Assembly: GCF_900112585.1 (NCBI RefSeq)
Contig: NZ_FOLY01000004.1
Location: 372,001-436,000 of the forward strand
Length of the DNA stretch: 64,000 nt
Source: Kushneria avicenniae
GTDB lineage: Bacteria; Pseudomonadota; Gammaproteobacteria; Pseudomonadales; Halomonadaceae
Reading direction: 5' to 3'
Shown here: in pieces, positions 19,152 to 27,701 of the stretch
Numbering within the stretch: the first letter of the stretch is position 1
How the letters are laid out: every line of letters starts with the position of its first letter
Program-made: the position numbers and the translations under genes
The notes under the pieces: model-generated
Databases searched by the model: none
Told to the model about the DNA's origin: nothing
The model's input: only the letters and a program-made list of their open reading frames with translations

Positions 19152-20513
19152 TCAGAGGATCATGGCAGCGAGCCAGCCAAAGGCCAGCAGCGGCAGGTTG
19201 TAGTGCACAAAGGTCGGGATGACCGAATCGCGGATGTGATCGTGCTGCCCATCGGCAGCCAGCCCCGAGGTCGGCCCCAGCGTTGAATCGGACGCCGGGG
19301 AACCGGCATCGCCGAGTGCCGCCGCCGTGCCCACCAGTGCGACCGTTGCCAGCGGTGAGAAGCCGAAACTCAGCGCCAGCGGCACGTAGAGCGAGGCGAT
19401 GATGGGAATGGTCGAAAACGATGAGCCGATGCCCATGGTGATAAAAAGCCCGACCAGCAGCATGATCAGCGCTGCCAGCGCCTGGCTGCTGCCAAAGGCG
19501 TGCGCGCTCTGGACCAGTTCATCGATCTGCCCGGTCGCCTGCATGACGCTGGCAAAGCCGGCCGCGGTGATCATGATAAAACCAATGGTCGCCATCAACC
19601 GCATGCCCTCGGTAAAGACGCCATCCTGCTCGCGCCAGCGAAACACGCCGCCCAGCGAAAGCACCACAAAGCCTGCCAGTGCCCCCAGCACCATGGAGTC
19701 CAGCCACAGTTGCACGGCAAGCGTCGCACCGATCGATACCACCAGCGCGCCCCACTGCCACGGCCTGAGCCGGGCGCGTTGATCGCTTCTATCGGTGCTG
19801 CTTTCAGGCGCAGCGGCATCGGCCTGACCCGCCACGGCGCGATCCTCGTAGATACGCGGACGGCGATAGCTGATAAAGACGGCAACCAGCAGCCCCACCA
19901 GCATGCCGGAGATGGGCAGCGCCATCGCCGTGGGCACCTGGGCGGCCGTGATCTCAAGCCCTACGGCCTCGCCGGCCGAGTTGATGTTGGCCAGTAGAAT
20001 GTCGTTGAGAAAGATGGCGCCAAAGCCCACCGGCAGCAGCATGTAGGGCGCGGTAATGCCGAAGGTAATCACACAGGCCACCAGTCGACGGTCCAGCTTC
20101 AATCGGTTGAACACCGGCAGCAGCGGGATGACCACGATGGGAATGAAGGCGATATGGACCGGCACCAGATTCTGCGAGCAGACCGCCGCAGCCAGAAGGG
20201 CCACGATCAGAAGTGTCTTCAGCGCTTGAGGGCGCATGCGTTCGCCTTCCAGTGCGTTGATGAAGCGCCGCGCCACGCCTTCGGTAATCCCCGAGCGCGC
20301 CAGCGCCACGGCAAAGGCGCCGAGCGCGGCATAGGACAGTGCGATACCGGCCCCGTCACCGATACCGTCATTGAAGGCCTCAAGCACTTCGTGAATGGAT
20401 AGACCGCTGTAGAGGCCGCCGCACAGCGCGGCCACAATCAGGGCCGCCACGACCGGTACGCGCGCAAGGCTCAGACCGACCATGACAAGAATGGAGATGA
20501 CAATGGCATTCAT
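19152..20513 (-). CDS. Na+/H+ antiporter family transporter
   Basis: A 453-residue polytopic membrane protein, about 11-12 helices, of the ion-transporter superfamily Na_H_antiporter group (YuiF-like). Typical segments are GDGAGIALSYAALGAFAVALA, NLVPVHIAFIPIVVIPLLP, the GIGSSFSTIPIIASLY re-entrant-like segment and GTAAALGDAGSPASDSTLGPTSGL. A cytoplasmic, hydrophilic loop (residues about 220-250) joins the halves. In a halophile it may contribute to Na+ or amino-acid exchange, but the substrate is not shown by sequence. Some relatives transport organic solutes. Confidence 0.8.
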   Translation of the reverse strand: MNAIVISILVMVGLSLARVPVVAALIVAALCGGLYSGLSIHEVLEAFNDGIGDGAGIALSYAALGAFAVALARSGITEGVARRFINALEGERMRPQALKTLLIVALLAAAVCSQNLVPVHIAFIPIVVIPLLPVFNRLKLDRRLVACVITFGITAPYMLLPVGFGAIFLNDILLANINSAGEAVGLEITAAQVPTAMALPISGMLVGLLVAVFISYRRPRIYEDRAVAGQADAAAPESSTDRSDQRARLRPWQWGALVVSIGATLAVQLWLDSMVLGALAGFVVLSLGGVFRWREQDGVFTEGMRLMATIGFIMITAAGFASVMQATGQIDELVQSAHAFGSSQALAALIMLLVGLFITMGIGSSFSTIPIIASLYVPLALSFGFSPLATVALVGTAAALGDAGSPASDSTLGPTSGLAADGQHDHIRDSVIPTFVHYNLPLLAFGWLAAMIL

Positions 20514-20731
20514 TGACGCAGCAACCGCAGGCAGAGAGTGAAACCCGACCGCAGCGGACCGGGATGGCGTTGGCCCCTTGAAAAAGAGCGCGCGAACTCT
20601 ATCACAAACGCCTGCATGCGGGCGGCTCCGACATGCGCATCACGACTCTATACATCGCTTTCAGGCACCTGCATCGCCTCATGCTAGACTGGGCGCTACC
20701 GTGACCGACGTTTTCTGGAGCAAGGATCGCC

Positions 20732-22288
20732 ATGTCGATCGAAGACCTACACCTTAATCTGCGCAATCTTGAAGTCGAGGATTACGCCAAACTCAAGGTG
20801 CTGATGGATGTTGTTTACAATGACATTGGCGGCGCCTGGGAAAAGCACACCATCGATCGTCTGATCGCCGAGTTTCCGGATGGTCAGATCGTCATCGAGG
20901 ATGAAGACCGCATCGTCGGCGTCGCCCTGACCGTACTGGTCGATTACGAAACCTTCTCCAATCCGCACAAATACGACGACCTGATCGGCAACCGGGAAAT
21001 CATCCTCAACAACGCCGAGGGTGATGCCCTGTACGGTCTGGACGTTTTGATCGACCCGGCCTACCGCGGCTATCGTCTGGGGCGGCGCCTGTATGAAGCG
21101 CGCAAGGACCTGTGCCGCTCCATGAACCTGCGCGCCATCCTCGCCGGCGGGCGCATTCCCAACTATTTCGAGCACGCCGCCGAACTGTCGCCAACGCAAT
21201 ACATCGATCAGGTCTCGCGCAAGGAAATCCACGACCCGATCCTCTCCTTTCAATTGGCCAATGACTTTCTGGTCAAGCGCCTTTTGAAGAAGTACCTGCC
21301 CGAGGATGAGCGCTCGCAGGGCTACGCCACCCTGCTTGAGTGGAACAACATTCTCTTCGAACCGGTCGAGCGCGTGCTTGAATCACGCAAGACCCAGGTA
21401 CGGGTTGGTGCCGTGCAGTGGCAGATGCGCGAATTCGCCTCGGTAGAGCAGGTATTACAGCAGGTCGAGTTCTACGTGGATGCCATCGCCGATTACCAGA
21501 GTGACTTTGCCGTCTTCCCCGAGCTTTTCAACACACCGTTGATGGGGTTGACCGATCAGTCCAACCAGGTGGATGCCATTCATTTTCTGGCCGGCTTTAC
21601 CGAGCGATTCAGGACCGAAATCTCGCGCATGGCGGTCTCCTATAACATCAATATCATTGCCGGCTCCATGATGGAGGAGGACAGCGAGGGCAAGCTCTAT
21701 AACGTTTCCTACCTCTGTCATCGTGACGGCGAGATCGAGCGTCAGGCCAAGCTGCACATAACGCCACAGGAGCGACGCGACTGGGTGGTCGAGGGCGGCG
21801 ACGAGCTGCAGGTTTTTGAAACCGATGCCGGTCGCATCGGCATCCTGATCTGCTATGACGTTGAATTCCCCGAACTGCCACGGCTTCTGGCCGAGCAGGA
21901 CATGGACATTCTGTTCGTGCCGTTCTGGACCGACACCAAAAACAGCTATCTGCGCGTGCGCCACTGCAGCCAGGCCCGCGCGATCGAAAACGAGTGCTAC
22001 GTGGTCGCCTGCGGCAGCGTGGGCAACGTGCCCTCGATCGAGAATCTGGACATACAGTACGCGCAGTCGTCGGTATTTTCCCCGTCGGACTTTGCCTTCC
22101 CGCACGATGCGGTCATGTCGGAAACCACGCCCAATACCGAGATGGTCATGTTCTCCGATCTCGATCTGACCCGCCTGCGCGTGGTCAGAAGCGAGGGCTC
22201 GGTGACCAATCTGAAGGATCGACGCAAGGATCTCTTTGATCTGCGCTGGCGTGACTGGTCGTGGAAATCCGGCGCTACGGATTCATGA
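20732..22288 (+). CDS. GNAT acetyltransferase-carbon-nitrogen hydrolase fusion protein
   Basis: A 518-residue two-domain protein. Residues about 12-165 form a GNAT domain (VLIDPAYRGYRLGRRLYEARKDL is the acetyl-CoA region). Residues about 222-490 form a nitrilase-superfamily amidohydrolase with the Glu264 (FPELF), Lys340 (AKLHITPQE) and Cys374 (ICYDVEFPE) triad complete. Such fusions are known in bacteria but their substrate is not established; acyl transfer coupled to amide hydrolysis is inference. Start supported by GGAGCAAGGATCGCC upstream. Monocistronic, divergent from the antiporter gene. Confidence 0.9.
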   Translation: MSIEDLHLNLRNLEVEDYAKLKVLMDVVYNDIGGAWEKHTIDRLIAEFPDGQIVIEDEDRIVGVALTVLVDYETFSNPHKYDDLIGNREIILNNAEGDALYGLDVLIDPAYRGYRLGRRLYEARKDLCRSMNLRAILAGGRIPNYFEHAAELSPTQYIDQVSRKEIHDPILSFQLANDFLVKRLLKKYLPEDERSQGYATLLEWNNILFEPVERVLESRKTQVRVGAVQWQMREFASVEQVLQQVEFYVDAIADYQSDFAVFPELFNTPLMGLTDQSNQVDAIHFLAGFTERFRTEISRMAVSYNINIIAGSMMEEDSEGKLYNVSYLCHRDGEIERQAKLHITPQERRDWVVEGGDELQVFETDAGRIGILICYDVEFPELPRLLAEQDMDILFVPFWTDTKNSYLRVRHCSQARAIENECYVVACGSVGNVPSIENLDIQYAQSSVFSPSDFAFPHDAVMSETTPNTEMVMFSDLDLTRLRVVRSEGSVTNLKDRRKDLFDLRWRDWSWKSGATDS

Positions 22289-22350
22289 TGATACGAATCG
22301 CTATAGCGCCATCATTGCCTTTACGAAACGCTGTTCTAAGCTTTGACGAG

Positions 22351-22374
22351 AATCGGTAGGCATACCTGCCGATT
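22351..22374 (+). promoter_or_regulatory. hairpin in the leader of the lipoprotein gene
   Basis: AATCGGTAGG (22351-22360) and CCTGCCGATT (22365-22374) form a 10-bp stem (one G-U pair) with a CATA tetraloop. It ends 10 bases before the CAGCAGGAGGT ribosome-binding region of the ATG at 22396. It may stabilise the mRNA 5' end or terminate the upstream gene, although no T run follows. Confidence 0.45.
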
Positions 22375-22395
22375 CCTCAACAGCAGGAGGTAACG

Positions 22396-22605
22396 ATGAA
22401 AAAGACATTGATGACGACAGCCACTCTGGCGCTCACTACCCTGTGGCTTGGCGGCTGCGCCGGCGGTCCGGACTGGCAGAAGCCGGACGGCACTTCGCAG
22501 CAGCTGCACTCCGACCAGGCCGACTGCCAGGTCATGGAAAACAAGGCCGATAACGATCAGACCTATGACGACTGCATGAAGGGTCGTGGCTGGACACCGA
22601 CCTGA
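22396..22605 (+). CDS. small lipoprotein of unknown function
   Basis: A 69-residue protein with a lipoprotein signal peptide: the lipobox LGGC places the lipidated cysteine at residue 21, followed by AGGP, so outer-membrane sorting is plausible since there is no Asp at +2. The mature peptide is short and polar, with two further cysteines (ADCQV and DDCMKG) that could pair. A very good ribosome-binding site (AGGAGGT) and a strong terminator right after suggest an abundant single-gene transcript. No recognised family. Confidence 0.85.
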   Translation: MKKTLMTTATLALTTLWLGGCAGGPDWQKPDGTSQQLHSDQADCQVMENKADNDQTYDDCMKGRGWTPT

Positions 22606-22631
22606 TTTCGCATCACTCTGCGTCTGTCTCG

Positions 22632-22657
22632 GGCCTCCCTGTCGGGAGGCCTTTTTT
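22632..22657 (+). terminator. intrinsic terminator of the lipoprotein gene
   Basis: GGCCTCCC (22632-22639) and GGGAGGCC (22644-22651) form an 8-bp stem with a TGTC loop and are followed by TTTTTT. Confidence 0.93.
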
Positions 22658-22757
22658 GTATCCGCAAACGACATCAGCTCAACGAGCCGTGCGCCGGCCT
22701 CTATCCGTCTTCTATCATTGACGCACTGATGATCGACAAGTAGCTGACGGGGGTGTC

Positions 22758-23579
22758 ATGGGCTGGTGGCAGGAGCAGAAATGGCAGCGATGGCAGGCCC
22801 GTCACCCGCTGCCTGAAGCGACGTGGCAGGACGTCTGTACCACGCTGCCGCTGCTGGCCGGTCTATCGAAACCGCTGCTGGCGCGTCTGGGCGAGCGCAG
22901 CTGGCGCGTGCTGTTTGAGCTGCGCCTGTCGCTGCCCGGGGAGGTCGAGTGGTCGGTCGAGGCTCATCTGACGCTGGCCGCCCAGATCGCTCTGATGGGG
23001 CTGGGCTGGTCCGACCGCCGGGCGCGCGACGCTCTGGGAGATACCCGCGAGATCATCGTGGTGCCGGGTGCCTTCCGACGACACGTGCAGGAAATGGATG
23101 ACTTTGGCGTCATGCACGAATTCGACGACGAACGGGCCGGAGAAACCTCATGGGGCGGGCCGGTCGTGCTGTCGCTGGAGGATATCAAGTGCTCGGGTGA
23201 GTGGCACGGTTTCAATGTCATCATTCACGAGTTCGCCCACAAGCTAGACATGACCGGCAACATGGCCGTGGATGGCCAGCCCGCCCTGCCTGCCGACATT
23301 GACCCGAAAACCTGGTACGATACCTTCATGCGCGCTTGGCAAGCCTTTCAGGGGACGCTTGAGCGCGGTGAGGAAACGCCCATCGACGACTATGCCGCTA
23401 CACACCCCAGTGAGTTTTTCGCCGTGTGCTGCGAATATTTTTTCAGCGCGCCGGATCTGCTCGAAGGCGTCTGGCCCGAGCTTTATGCCCTGCTGGTGCG
23501 CTATTTCAACCAGAACCCGCTGGAGCGCTATCGCCCCTTTGCCGCCACCTTCGAGCGCGCAACGCCAGCCCCGGAGTGA
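22758..23579 (+). CDS. mtfA: zinc-dependent peptidase MtfA
   Basis: A 273-residue M90 metallopeptidase. The zinc motif HEFAHKLD (His157, Glu158, His161) and the downstream SEFFAVCCEYFF with the third ligand are intact. In E. coli MtfA binds and inactivates the glucose repressor Mlc and shows aminopeptidase activity. Whether this organism has Mlc cannot be seen here. The last 52 bases overlap the end of the convergent LysR gene. Confidence 0.9.
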   Translation: MGWWQEQKWQRWQARHPLPEATWQDVCTTLPLLAGLSKPLLARLGERSWRVLFELRLSLPGEVEWSVEAHLTLAAQIALMGLGWSDRRARDALGDTREIIVVPGAFRRHVQEMDDFGVMHEFDDERAGETSWGGPVVLSLEDIKCSGEWHGFNVIIHEFAHKLDMTGNMAVDGQPALPADIDPKTWYDTFMRAWQAFQGTLERGEETPIDDYAATHPSEFFAVCCEYFFSAPDLLEGVWPELYALLVRYFNQNPLERYRPFAATFERATPAPE

Positions 23580-24490
23580 TCCGCAGCATCAACCTGCCTC
23601 AGCGGGTGCTGCGCAAACCACTCGTGCAGGTGATCAATCATGCTGCGCAGTCTGGGCGTCACCTGATCACGATGGGCATACACGCAGTAAAGCCCCAGCA
23701 CATCAGGATCATATTCCGGCAGAACACGCACCAGCTGCCCGCTATCCAGCGCCTCATCAAGCAGAAAATCGGGTTGCAGCGTGATGCCCATGCCGGCAAT
23801 GGCCATATCACGCAGCACCTCACCGCTGTTGGCGGTCACGCCGGCCTGGGTGGTGCCGCTGTGGTGATTGGCACCGCGCGTAAAGTGCAGGCGCTGACCG
23901 TGACGAGCATAGCGATAATGCAATCCCTGGTGTGACGACAGCTCCCAGGGATGCTGTGGCGTGCCGGCGCGTGACAGGTAATCGGGCGAAGCACACAGCG
24001 TCAGGCCGATACTGCCGATACGCCGCGCGACCAGGGTGGAATCTTCAAGCTTCCCGATACGAAGGGCCATGTCAAAGCCCTCCTCGACCAGATCCACCTG
24101 ACGATCGCTGAGTACCAGCTCCAGTGTTACTGAAGGGTACCTCTGACGATAGCGGGCCAGAATGGGCCCCAGATAGCGGATGCCGAAGGCATGAGGAGCA
24201 CTGATTCGCAGTCGGCCATCCAGCAGGGCCTGATCGTCGTGTAGCGCGCCTTCAAGCGTTGCCAGCTCCCGCACGATGGTCTCACCGCGCGCCAGCACTT
24301 CCCGTCCGGCATCGGTCAGGCTCAGGCGCCGCGTGGTGCGATTGATCAATCTCGCCCCGAAGCGCTGCTCCAGAAAGGCCACATGCTTGCTGACCGACGA
24401 GCGTGACATCGACAGCCGCTCGGCAGCACCGATAAAGGCGCCCTGCTGCGCCACTTCCATAAAGACCCTGAGGGCCGCAACGGTATCCAT
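23528..24490 (-). CDS. LysR family transcriptional regulator
   Basis: A 320-residue LysR protein with an N-terminal winged helix-turn-helix (AALRVFMEVAQQGAFIGAAERLSMSRSS region, residues 4-31) and a substrate-binding domain from about residue 90. The start at 24490 was chosen because it begins the conserved MDTVAALRVF. It is divergent from doxX and the dioxygenase gene, which it probably controls. The 104-base gap holds a perfect palindrome. Its tail overlaps mtfA by 52 bases on the opposite strand. Confidence 0.88.
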   Translation of the reverse strand: MDTVAALRVFMEVAQQGAFIGAAERLSMSRSSVSKHVAFLEQRFGARLINRTTRRLSLTDAGREVLARGETIVRELATLEGALHDDQALLDGRLRISAPHAFGIRYLGPILARYRQRYPSVTLELVLSDRQVDLVEEGFDMALRIGKLEDSTLVARRIGSIGLTLCASPDYLSRAGTPQHPWELSSHQGLHYRYARHGQRLHFTRGANHHSGTTQAGVTANSGEVLRDMAIAGMGITLQPDFLLDEALDSGQLVRVLPEYDPDVLGLYCVYAHRDQVTPRLRSMIDHLHEWFAQHPLRQVDAADHSGAGVARSKVAAKGR

Positions 24491-24537
24491 GATTGTTTCC
24501 GGATTGAAAACCAATACTCCCTGATTAGCATGTTTAT

Positions 24538-24547
24538 CCTGTACAGG
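24538..24547. promoter_or_regulatory. palindrome between the LysR gene and doxX
   Basis: CCTGTACAGG is a perfect 10-base palindrome in the divergent promoter region, within a wider imperfect TCCCT ... AGGGA repeat. Candidate operator; the binding protein is unknown. Confidence 0.3.
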
Positions 24548-24594
24548 GAAACCATCACACTGCGGGCATTCAATGACTGGAAGGGAATGCCTTC

Positions 24595-25032
24595 ATGCAG
24601 ACCACCTCTCAACCGGCCAGCGTCGATCGTTCTCATGTCGCCGGTCATGACATCGCTGCCCTGCTGCTGCGCCTGGCACTGGGGACCATGTTCATCGCTC
24701 ACGGCCTGACCAAACTGCTGGTCTGGACCCTGGCCGGCACGGGTCAGTTTTTCGAGTCCATCGGACTGCCGGCCTGGGTGGCGTGGCCCATCACCGGTCT
24801 TGAACTGATTGGTGGCGCACTGTTGATCCTGGGCGTTCGCGTGCGCTGGGTCGCCCTGATTCTCGCCGCCGAACTGGCCGGTGCCAGCATGCCACACCTG
24901 GCCAACGGCTGGATGTTCACCTCATCCGGCGGCGGCTGGGAGTACCCGGTGTTTCTGGCCGTAACGGCTCTGGCACTGAGCGTTCTCGATGGCGGCAGAC
25001 TGACCCTGCCCCGGTTTATCCAGCGGCGCTGA
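24595..25032 (+). CDS. DoxX family membrane protein
   Basis: A 145-residue protein with four transmembrane helices: LLLRLALGTMFIAHGLTKLL, WPITGLELIGGALLILG, VALILAAELAGAS and PVFLAVTALALSVL. This is the DoxX fold (the family of the thiosulfate:quinone oxidoreductase small subunit). Many bacterial DoxX proteins are linked to redox or stress functions, but the exact role is unknown. It starts a two-gene unit with the DODA-type dioxygenase 26 bases downstream, opposite a LysR regulator, a frequent stress-gene arrangement. Confidence 0.85.
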   Translation: MQTTSQPASVDRSHVAGHDIAALLLRLALGTMFIAHGLTKLLVWTLAGTGQFFESIGLPAWVAWPITGLELIGGALLILGVRVRWVALILAAELAGASMPHLANGWMFTSSGGGWEYPVFLAVTALALSVLDGGRLTLPRFIQRR

Positions 25033-25058
25033 TTCTTCCATTGACTGGAGTTCATGAC

Positions 25059-25892
25059 ATGGCACAGGTTCTGTTCATTTCTCACGGCTCACCCATGGAA
25101 GCTCTGGATCAGGGCGACAGTGCCAGCGCGTGGCGTGCGCTGGCCAACCAGATCAAGCGCCCGGCGCGTATCGTCGTGGCCTCGGCGCACTGGTCAGGCT
25201 TTCCCACCCGCCTGACAGGCAGCCAGACACCGAGAACGATTCACGATTTTGAGGGCTTCCCCGCGCCCCTTTATGACCTTCAGTATCCGGCACCCGGGGA
25301 GCCGCGGCTGGCTCGCGACGTGGCCTGTCGGCTGAGCGCTGCCGGGCTTCAGTCGTGGATCGACCCCGAGCGCGGGCTGGACCACGGCATGTGGGTGCCG
25401 CTGCGCCATCTGTATCCCGACGCCGACATCCCCGTGGTGGGCATCTCCATTAGTGCCCGCCACGATGCCGATTGGCACTACTACCTGGGGCGTCAGCTGG
25501 CGCAGGCACTGGATGACGATACCCTCTTGATCTGCTCGGGCAGTATTACCCATAACCTGGGCGACACACGCGGTGATAGTGCGGAAGTCTCGGGCTATGT
25601 CGATGCTTTCCAGACCTGGATCAGTCAGCAGATGGCCCAGCGCAACGATGCCGCACTGCTGGATTATCGCCGCCAGGCACCCGCCGCGGTTCGCGCTCAT
25701 CCCACCGACGAGCATCTGCTGCCCCTGTTTGTGGCGCTGGGCGCCGGCGATACCCGTGCCCCGCAACGCTTCAATGCCGTCGTTTCTCACCAGGCACTGG
25801 CCATGGATGCCTATCTGTTCGAGCGCGCCACTCTGGACCATGCTCCCGAGCTGTCGCGCCCGACGCGCTCGCTGGTCAGCGTGGGCCGCTAG
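25059..25892 (+). CDS. class III extradiol dioxygenase, 4,5-DOPA dioxygenase-like (YgiD family)
   Basis: A 277-residue LigB/DODA superfamily protein. The predicted metal ligands His9 (ISHGSP), His44 (SAHWSG), His165 (GSITHNLG) and His219 (TDEHLLPLF) are all present in the spacing of YgiD-type enzymes, which open catechol rings such as L-DOPA using non-haem iron or zinc. The start at 25059 follows CTGGAG at a suitable distance. Cotranscribed with doxX; the physiological substrate is unknown. Confidence 0.87.
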   Translation: MAQVLFISHGSPMEALDQGDSASAWRALANQIKRPARIVVASAHWSGFPTRLTGSQTPRTIHDFEGFPAPLYDLQYPAPGEPRLARDVACRLSAAGLQSWIDPERGLDHGMWVPLRHLYPDADIPVVGISISARHDADWHYYLGRQLAQALDDDTLLICSGSITHNLGDTRGDSAEVSGYVDAFQTWISQQMAQRNDAALLDYRRQAPAAVRAHPTDEHLLPLFVALGAGDTRAPQRFNAVVSHQALAMDAYLFERATLDHAPELSRPTRSLVSVGR

Positions 25893-25899
25893 ACTTGTC

Positions 25900-25920
25900 G
25901 AGCCGGCATCACGCCGGCTC
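25900..25920. terminator. hairpin between convergent dioxygenase and LysR genes
   Basis: GAGCCGGC (25900-25907) and GCCGGCTC (25913-25920) form a perfect 8-bp stem with an ATCAC loop. It spans the stop codon of the minus-strand LysR gene. There is no T run on either strand. Confidence 0.45.
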
Positions 25921-26787
25921 AACTGCCTGCCGAGCCAGCCACTGCCATAAAAGCCCCGCGTTCTTGTGCAGCGTGCGCCCCTCGGGGCGCACCAGCCAGA
26001 ACCCTTCCCGAGTGGGCAGAGAAATCTCGAAAGGCATGACCAGGGCGGGATCATCTGCCTCCAGCAGGCGACGATGCGCCAGTGCTACCCCGCAGCCGCA
26101 GGCGGCCAGACGCAGCGTCATGACCTGCGTATCACACACCAGCCGACGAACATCAGCACTTAAATGGCCAACGCCGGCCGCCTCGAGCCAGCTGGCCCAA
26201 CCTGCGGAAAATCCGGTGGCATGCAGCAGGGTATGCCCTGCCAGGTCTTCCGGTCTGGTCAGCCGGGCGGCCATCGGCGGTGCACAGACCGGCGTCATTA
26301 CCTCATGTCCCAGCGACTGCATCTGAACGTCCTGCCAGTCTCCCTGACCGTAGCGGATTTCAATGTCGGCATCGCGGATGCCGAACTGCTGTGACCAGAC
26401 CGCCGTGACCACCTGCAGCTCGATCTCTGGATGTTGGCGATGAAAGGCCGCCAGCCGTGGAGCAAGCCAGTACTGCTGAACGCCAGGGGTGGCCCTGAGA
26501 ATGACGGGCGTACTGCTGATCGGTCCGAAAACTTCCGCGGTGCTCATGGATAACTGCGAAAAGGCATCATGCAGGCCGGGCAGCCAGGCCCGGGCGGCAT
26601 CGGTCAATGAAATGCGTTGCGAATGACGAATAAACAGGGGCTGTCCGAGGCGGTCCTCAAGCAGTCGAATGCGCTGGCTGATCGCCGATTGCGATACGCC
26701 AAGTTCGGCTCCGGCCGCGGTAAAGCTCAGGTGGCGGGCCGAGGCTTCAAAAGCCTGCATCCAGGCCAGCGGAGGTAGACGGGTCAT
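25909..26787 (-). CDS. LysR family regulator, GcvA/AmpR-like subgroup
   Basis: A 292-residue LysR protein starting MTRLPPLAWMQAFEASARHLSFTAAG, the N-terminus typical of the GcvA/AmpR subgroup, with helix-turn-helix AAGAELGVSQSAISQRIRLLE (residues about 24-44) and the effector domain from about residue 90 (VILRATPGVQQYWLAPRLAAF). A start 4 codons earlier is also possible. Neighbours give no clear target; the VTT membrane-protein gene lies divergently 217 bases away. Confidence 0.87.
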   Translation of the reverse strand: MTRLPPLAWMQAFEASARHLSFTAAGAELGVSQSAISQRIRLLEDRLGQPLFIRHSQRISLTDAARAWLPGLHDAFSQLSMSTAEVFGPISSTPVILRATPGVQQYWLAPRLAAFHRQHPEIELQVVTAVWSQQFGIRDADIEIRYGQGDWQDVQMQSLGHEVMTPVCAPPMAARLTRPEDLAGHTLLHATGFSAGWASWLEAAGVGHLSADVRRLVCDTQVMTLRLAACGCGVALAHRRLLEADDPALVMPFEISLPTREGFWLVRPEGRTLHKNAGLLWQWLARQAVEPA

Positions 26788-27004
26788 GACAGGCTCCATG
26801 CATCGATCAAGTCCCCATGATCAGGGGCACCCATGGTAGCAGTGCACCAGCAGGATGCGCCCATGGATATCCATGACCATGCCGATTGGCTCATTGCAGG
26901 ACCAGCCCATGACAGAAAGCCGACATTATAATGACGGCACTGGTTGCTGACGCCGTACGGCCTGACTAGACTCGTGGCCCTCATTGGCTACGGACGACAT
27001 TGTC

Positions 27005-27682
27005 ATGACCAGGCGTGTGTGGCTTGTCATTTTCATGATCGCGCTCATGGGCGCACTGGCGGGCTTCTGGCAGTGGCTTGCCATGGGTGATGCGATTACG
27101 CCCGAAAAGCTCGAGCGCTGGCTGGGCGAAACCATGAGCCTGCGGGAGTCCTGGTGGGCGCCACCGGCACTGATGCTGACCTATATGATCGGCAGCCTGA
27201 TCATGTTCCCGCTGACCATTCTGGTCGGGGCCACAGGACTGATTTTCGGCCCCTGGTGGGGGCTTGCCTGGGCGCTATCGGGGACCATGGTGGCCAGCAG
27301 CGCCACCTGGTTGCTGGGCCGCATACTGGGACGAGAGATACTGACCCGTTACGGCGGCGACCGTATCCATCGCCTGGCCAACAGCGTGTCGCGCCACGGC
27401 ATCCGCACCATGATCGTGTTCAATCTCCTGCCGCTGGCACCGTTTACCTTTACCAACATGATCGCCGGCGCCTGCCGGATGCCCTACGGGGTCTACATGG
27501 TCGGTTCAGTCATCGGCATCGTGCCGGGGCTGGCAGCCGTGACGGTCGCCGGCAGCCGACTGGGCGAGCTGATTCGCTCACGCAGTCTGGATAACCTGGC
27601 CTGGCTGATTGCCGCGGTGGTTGGCGTGATCGTCCTGGGGCTGGTCTTTCGCTGGATTTCACGCCACCGCCAGCAGATCTGA
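27005..27682 (+). CDS. TVP38/TMEM64 (VTT domain) membrane protein
   Basis: A 225-residue integral membrane protein with an N-terminal helix (VWLVIFMIALMGALAGFWQW), the VTT core (MFPLTILVGATGLIFGPWWGLAWALSG ... LLGRILGRE) and a C-terminal helix. The segment NLLPLAPFTFTNMIAGACRM is the conserved re-entrant region of DedA/VTT proteins, which act as lipid scramblases or flippases. It stands by itself here; relatives are often fused or linked to phospholipase D. The ATG at 27005 fits the start of the first helix better than the TTG at 26984. Confidence 0.85.
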   Translation: MTRRVWLVIFMIALMGALAGFWQWLAMGDAITPEKLERWLGETMSLRESWWAPPALMLTYMIGSLIMFPLTILVGATGLIFGPWWGLAWALSGTMVASSATWLLGRILGREILTRYGGDRIHRLANSVSRHGIRTMIVFNLLPLAPFTFTNMIAGACRMPYGVYMVGSVIGIVPGLAAVTVAGSRLGELIRSRSLDNLAWLIAAVVGVIVLGLVFRWISRHRQQI

Positions 27683-27701
27683 CGCCGGCGATGGCATGAG
27701 G

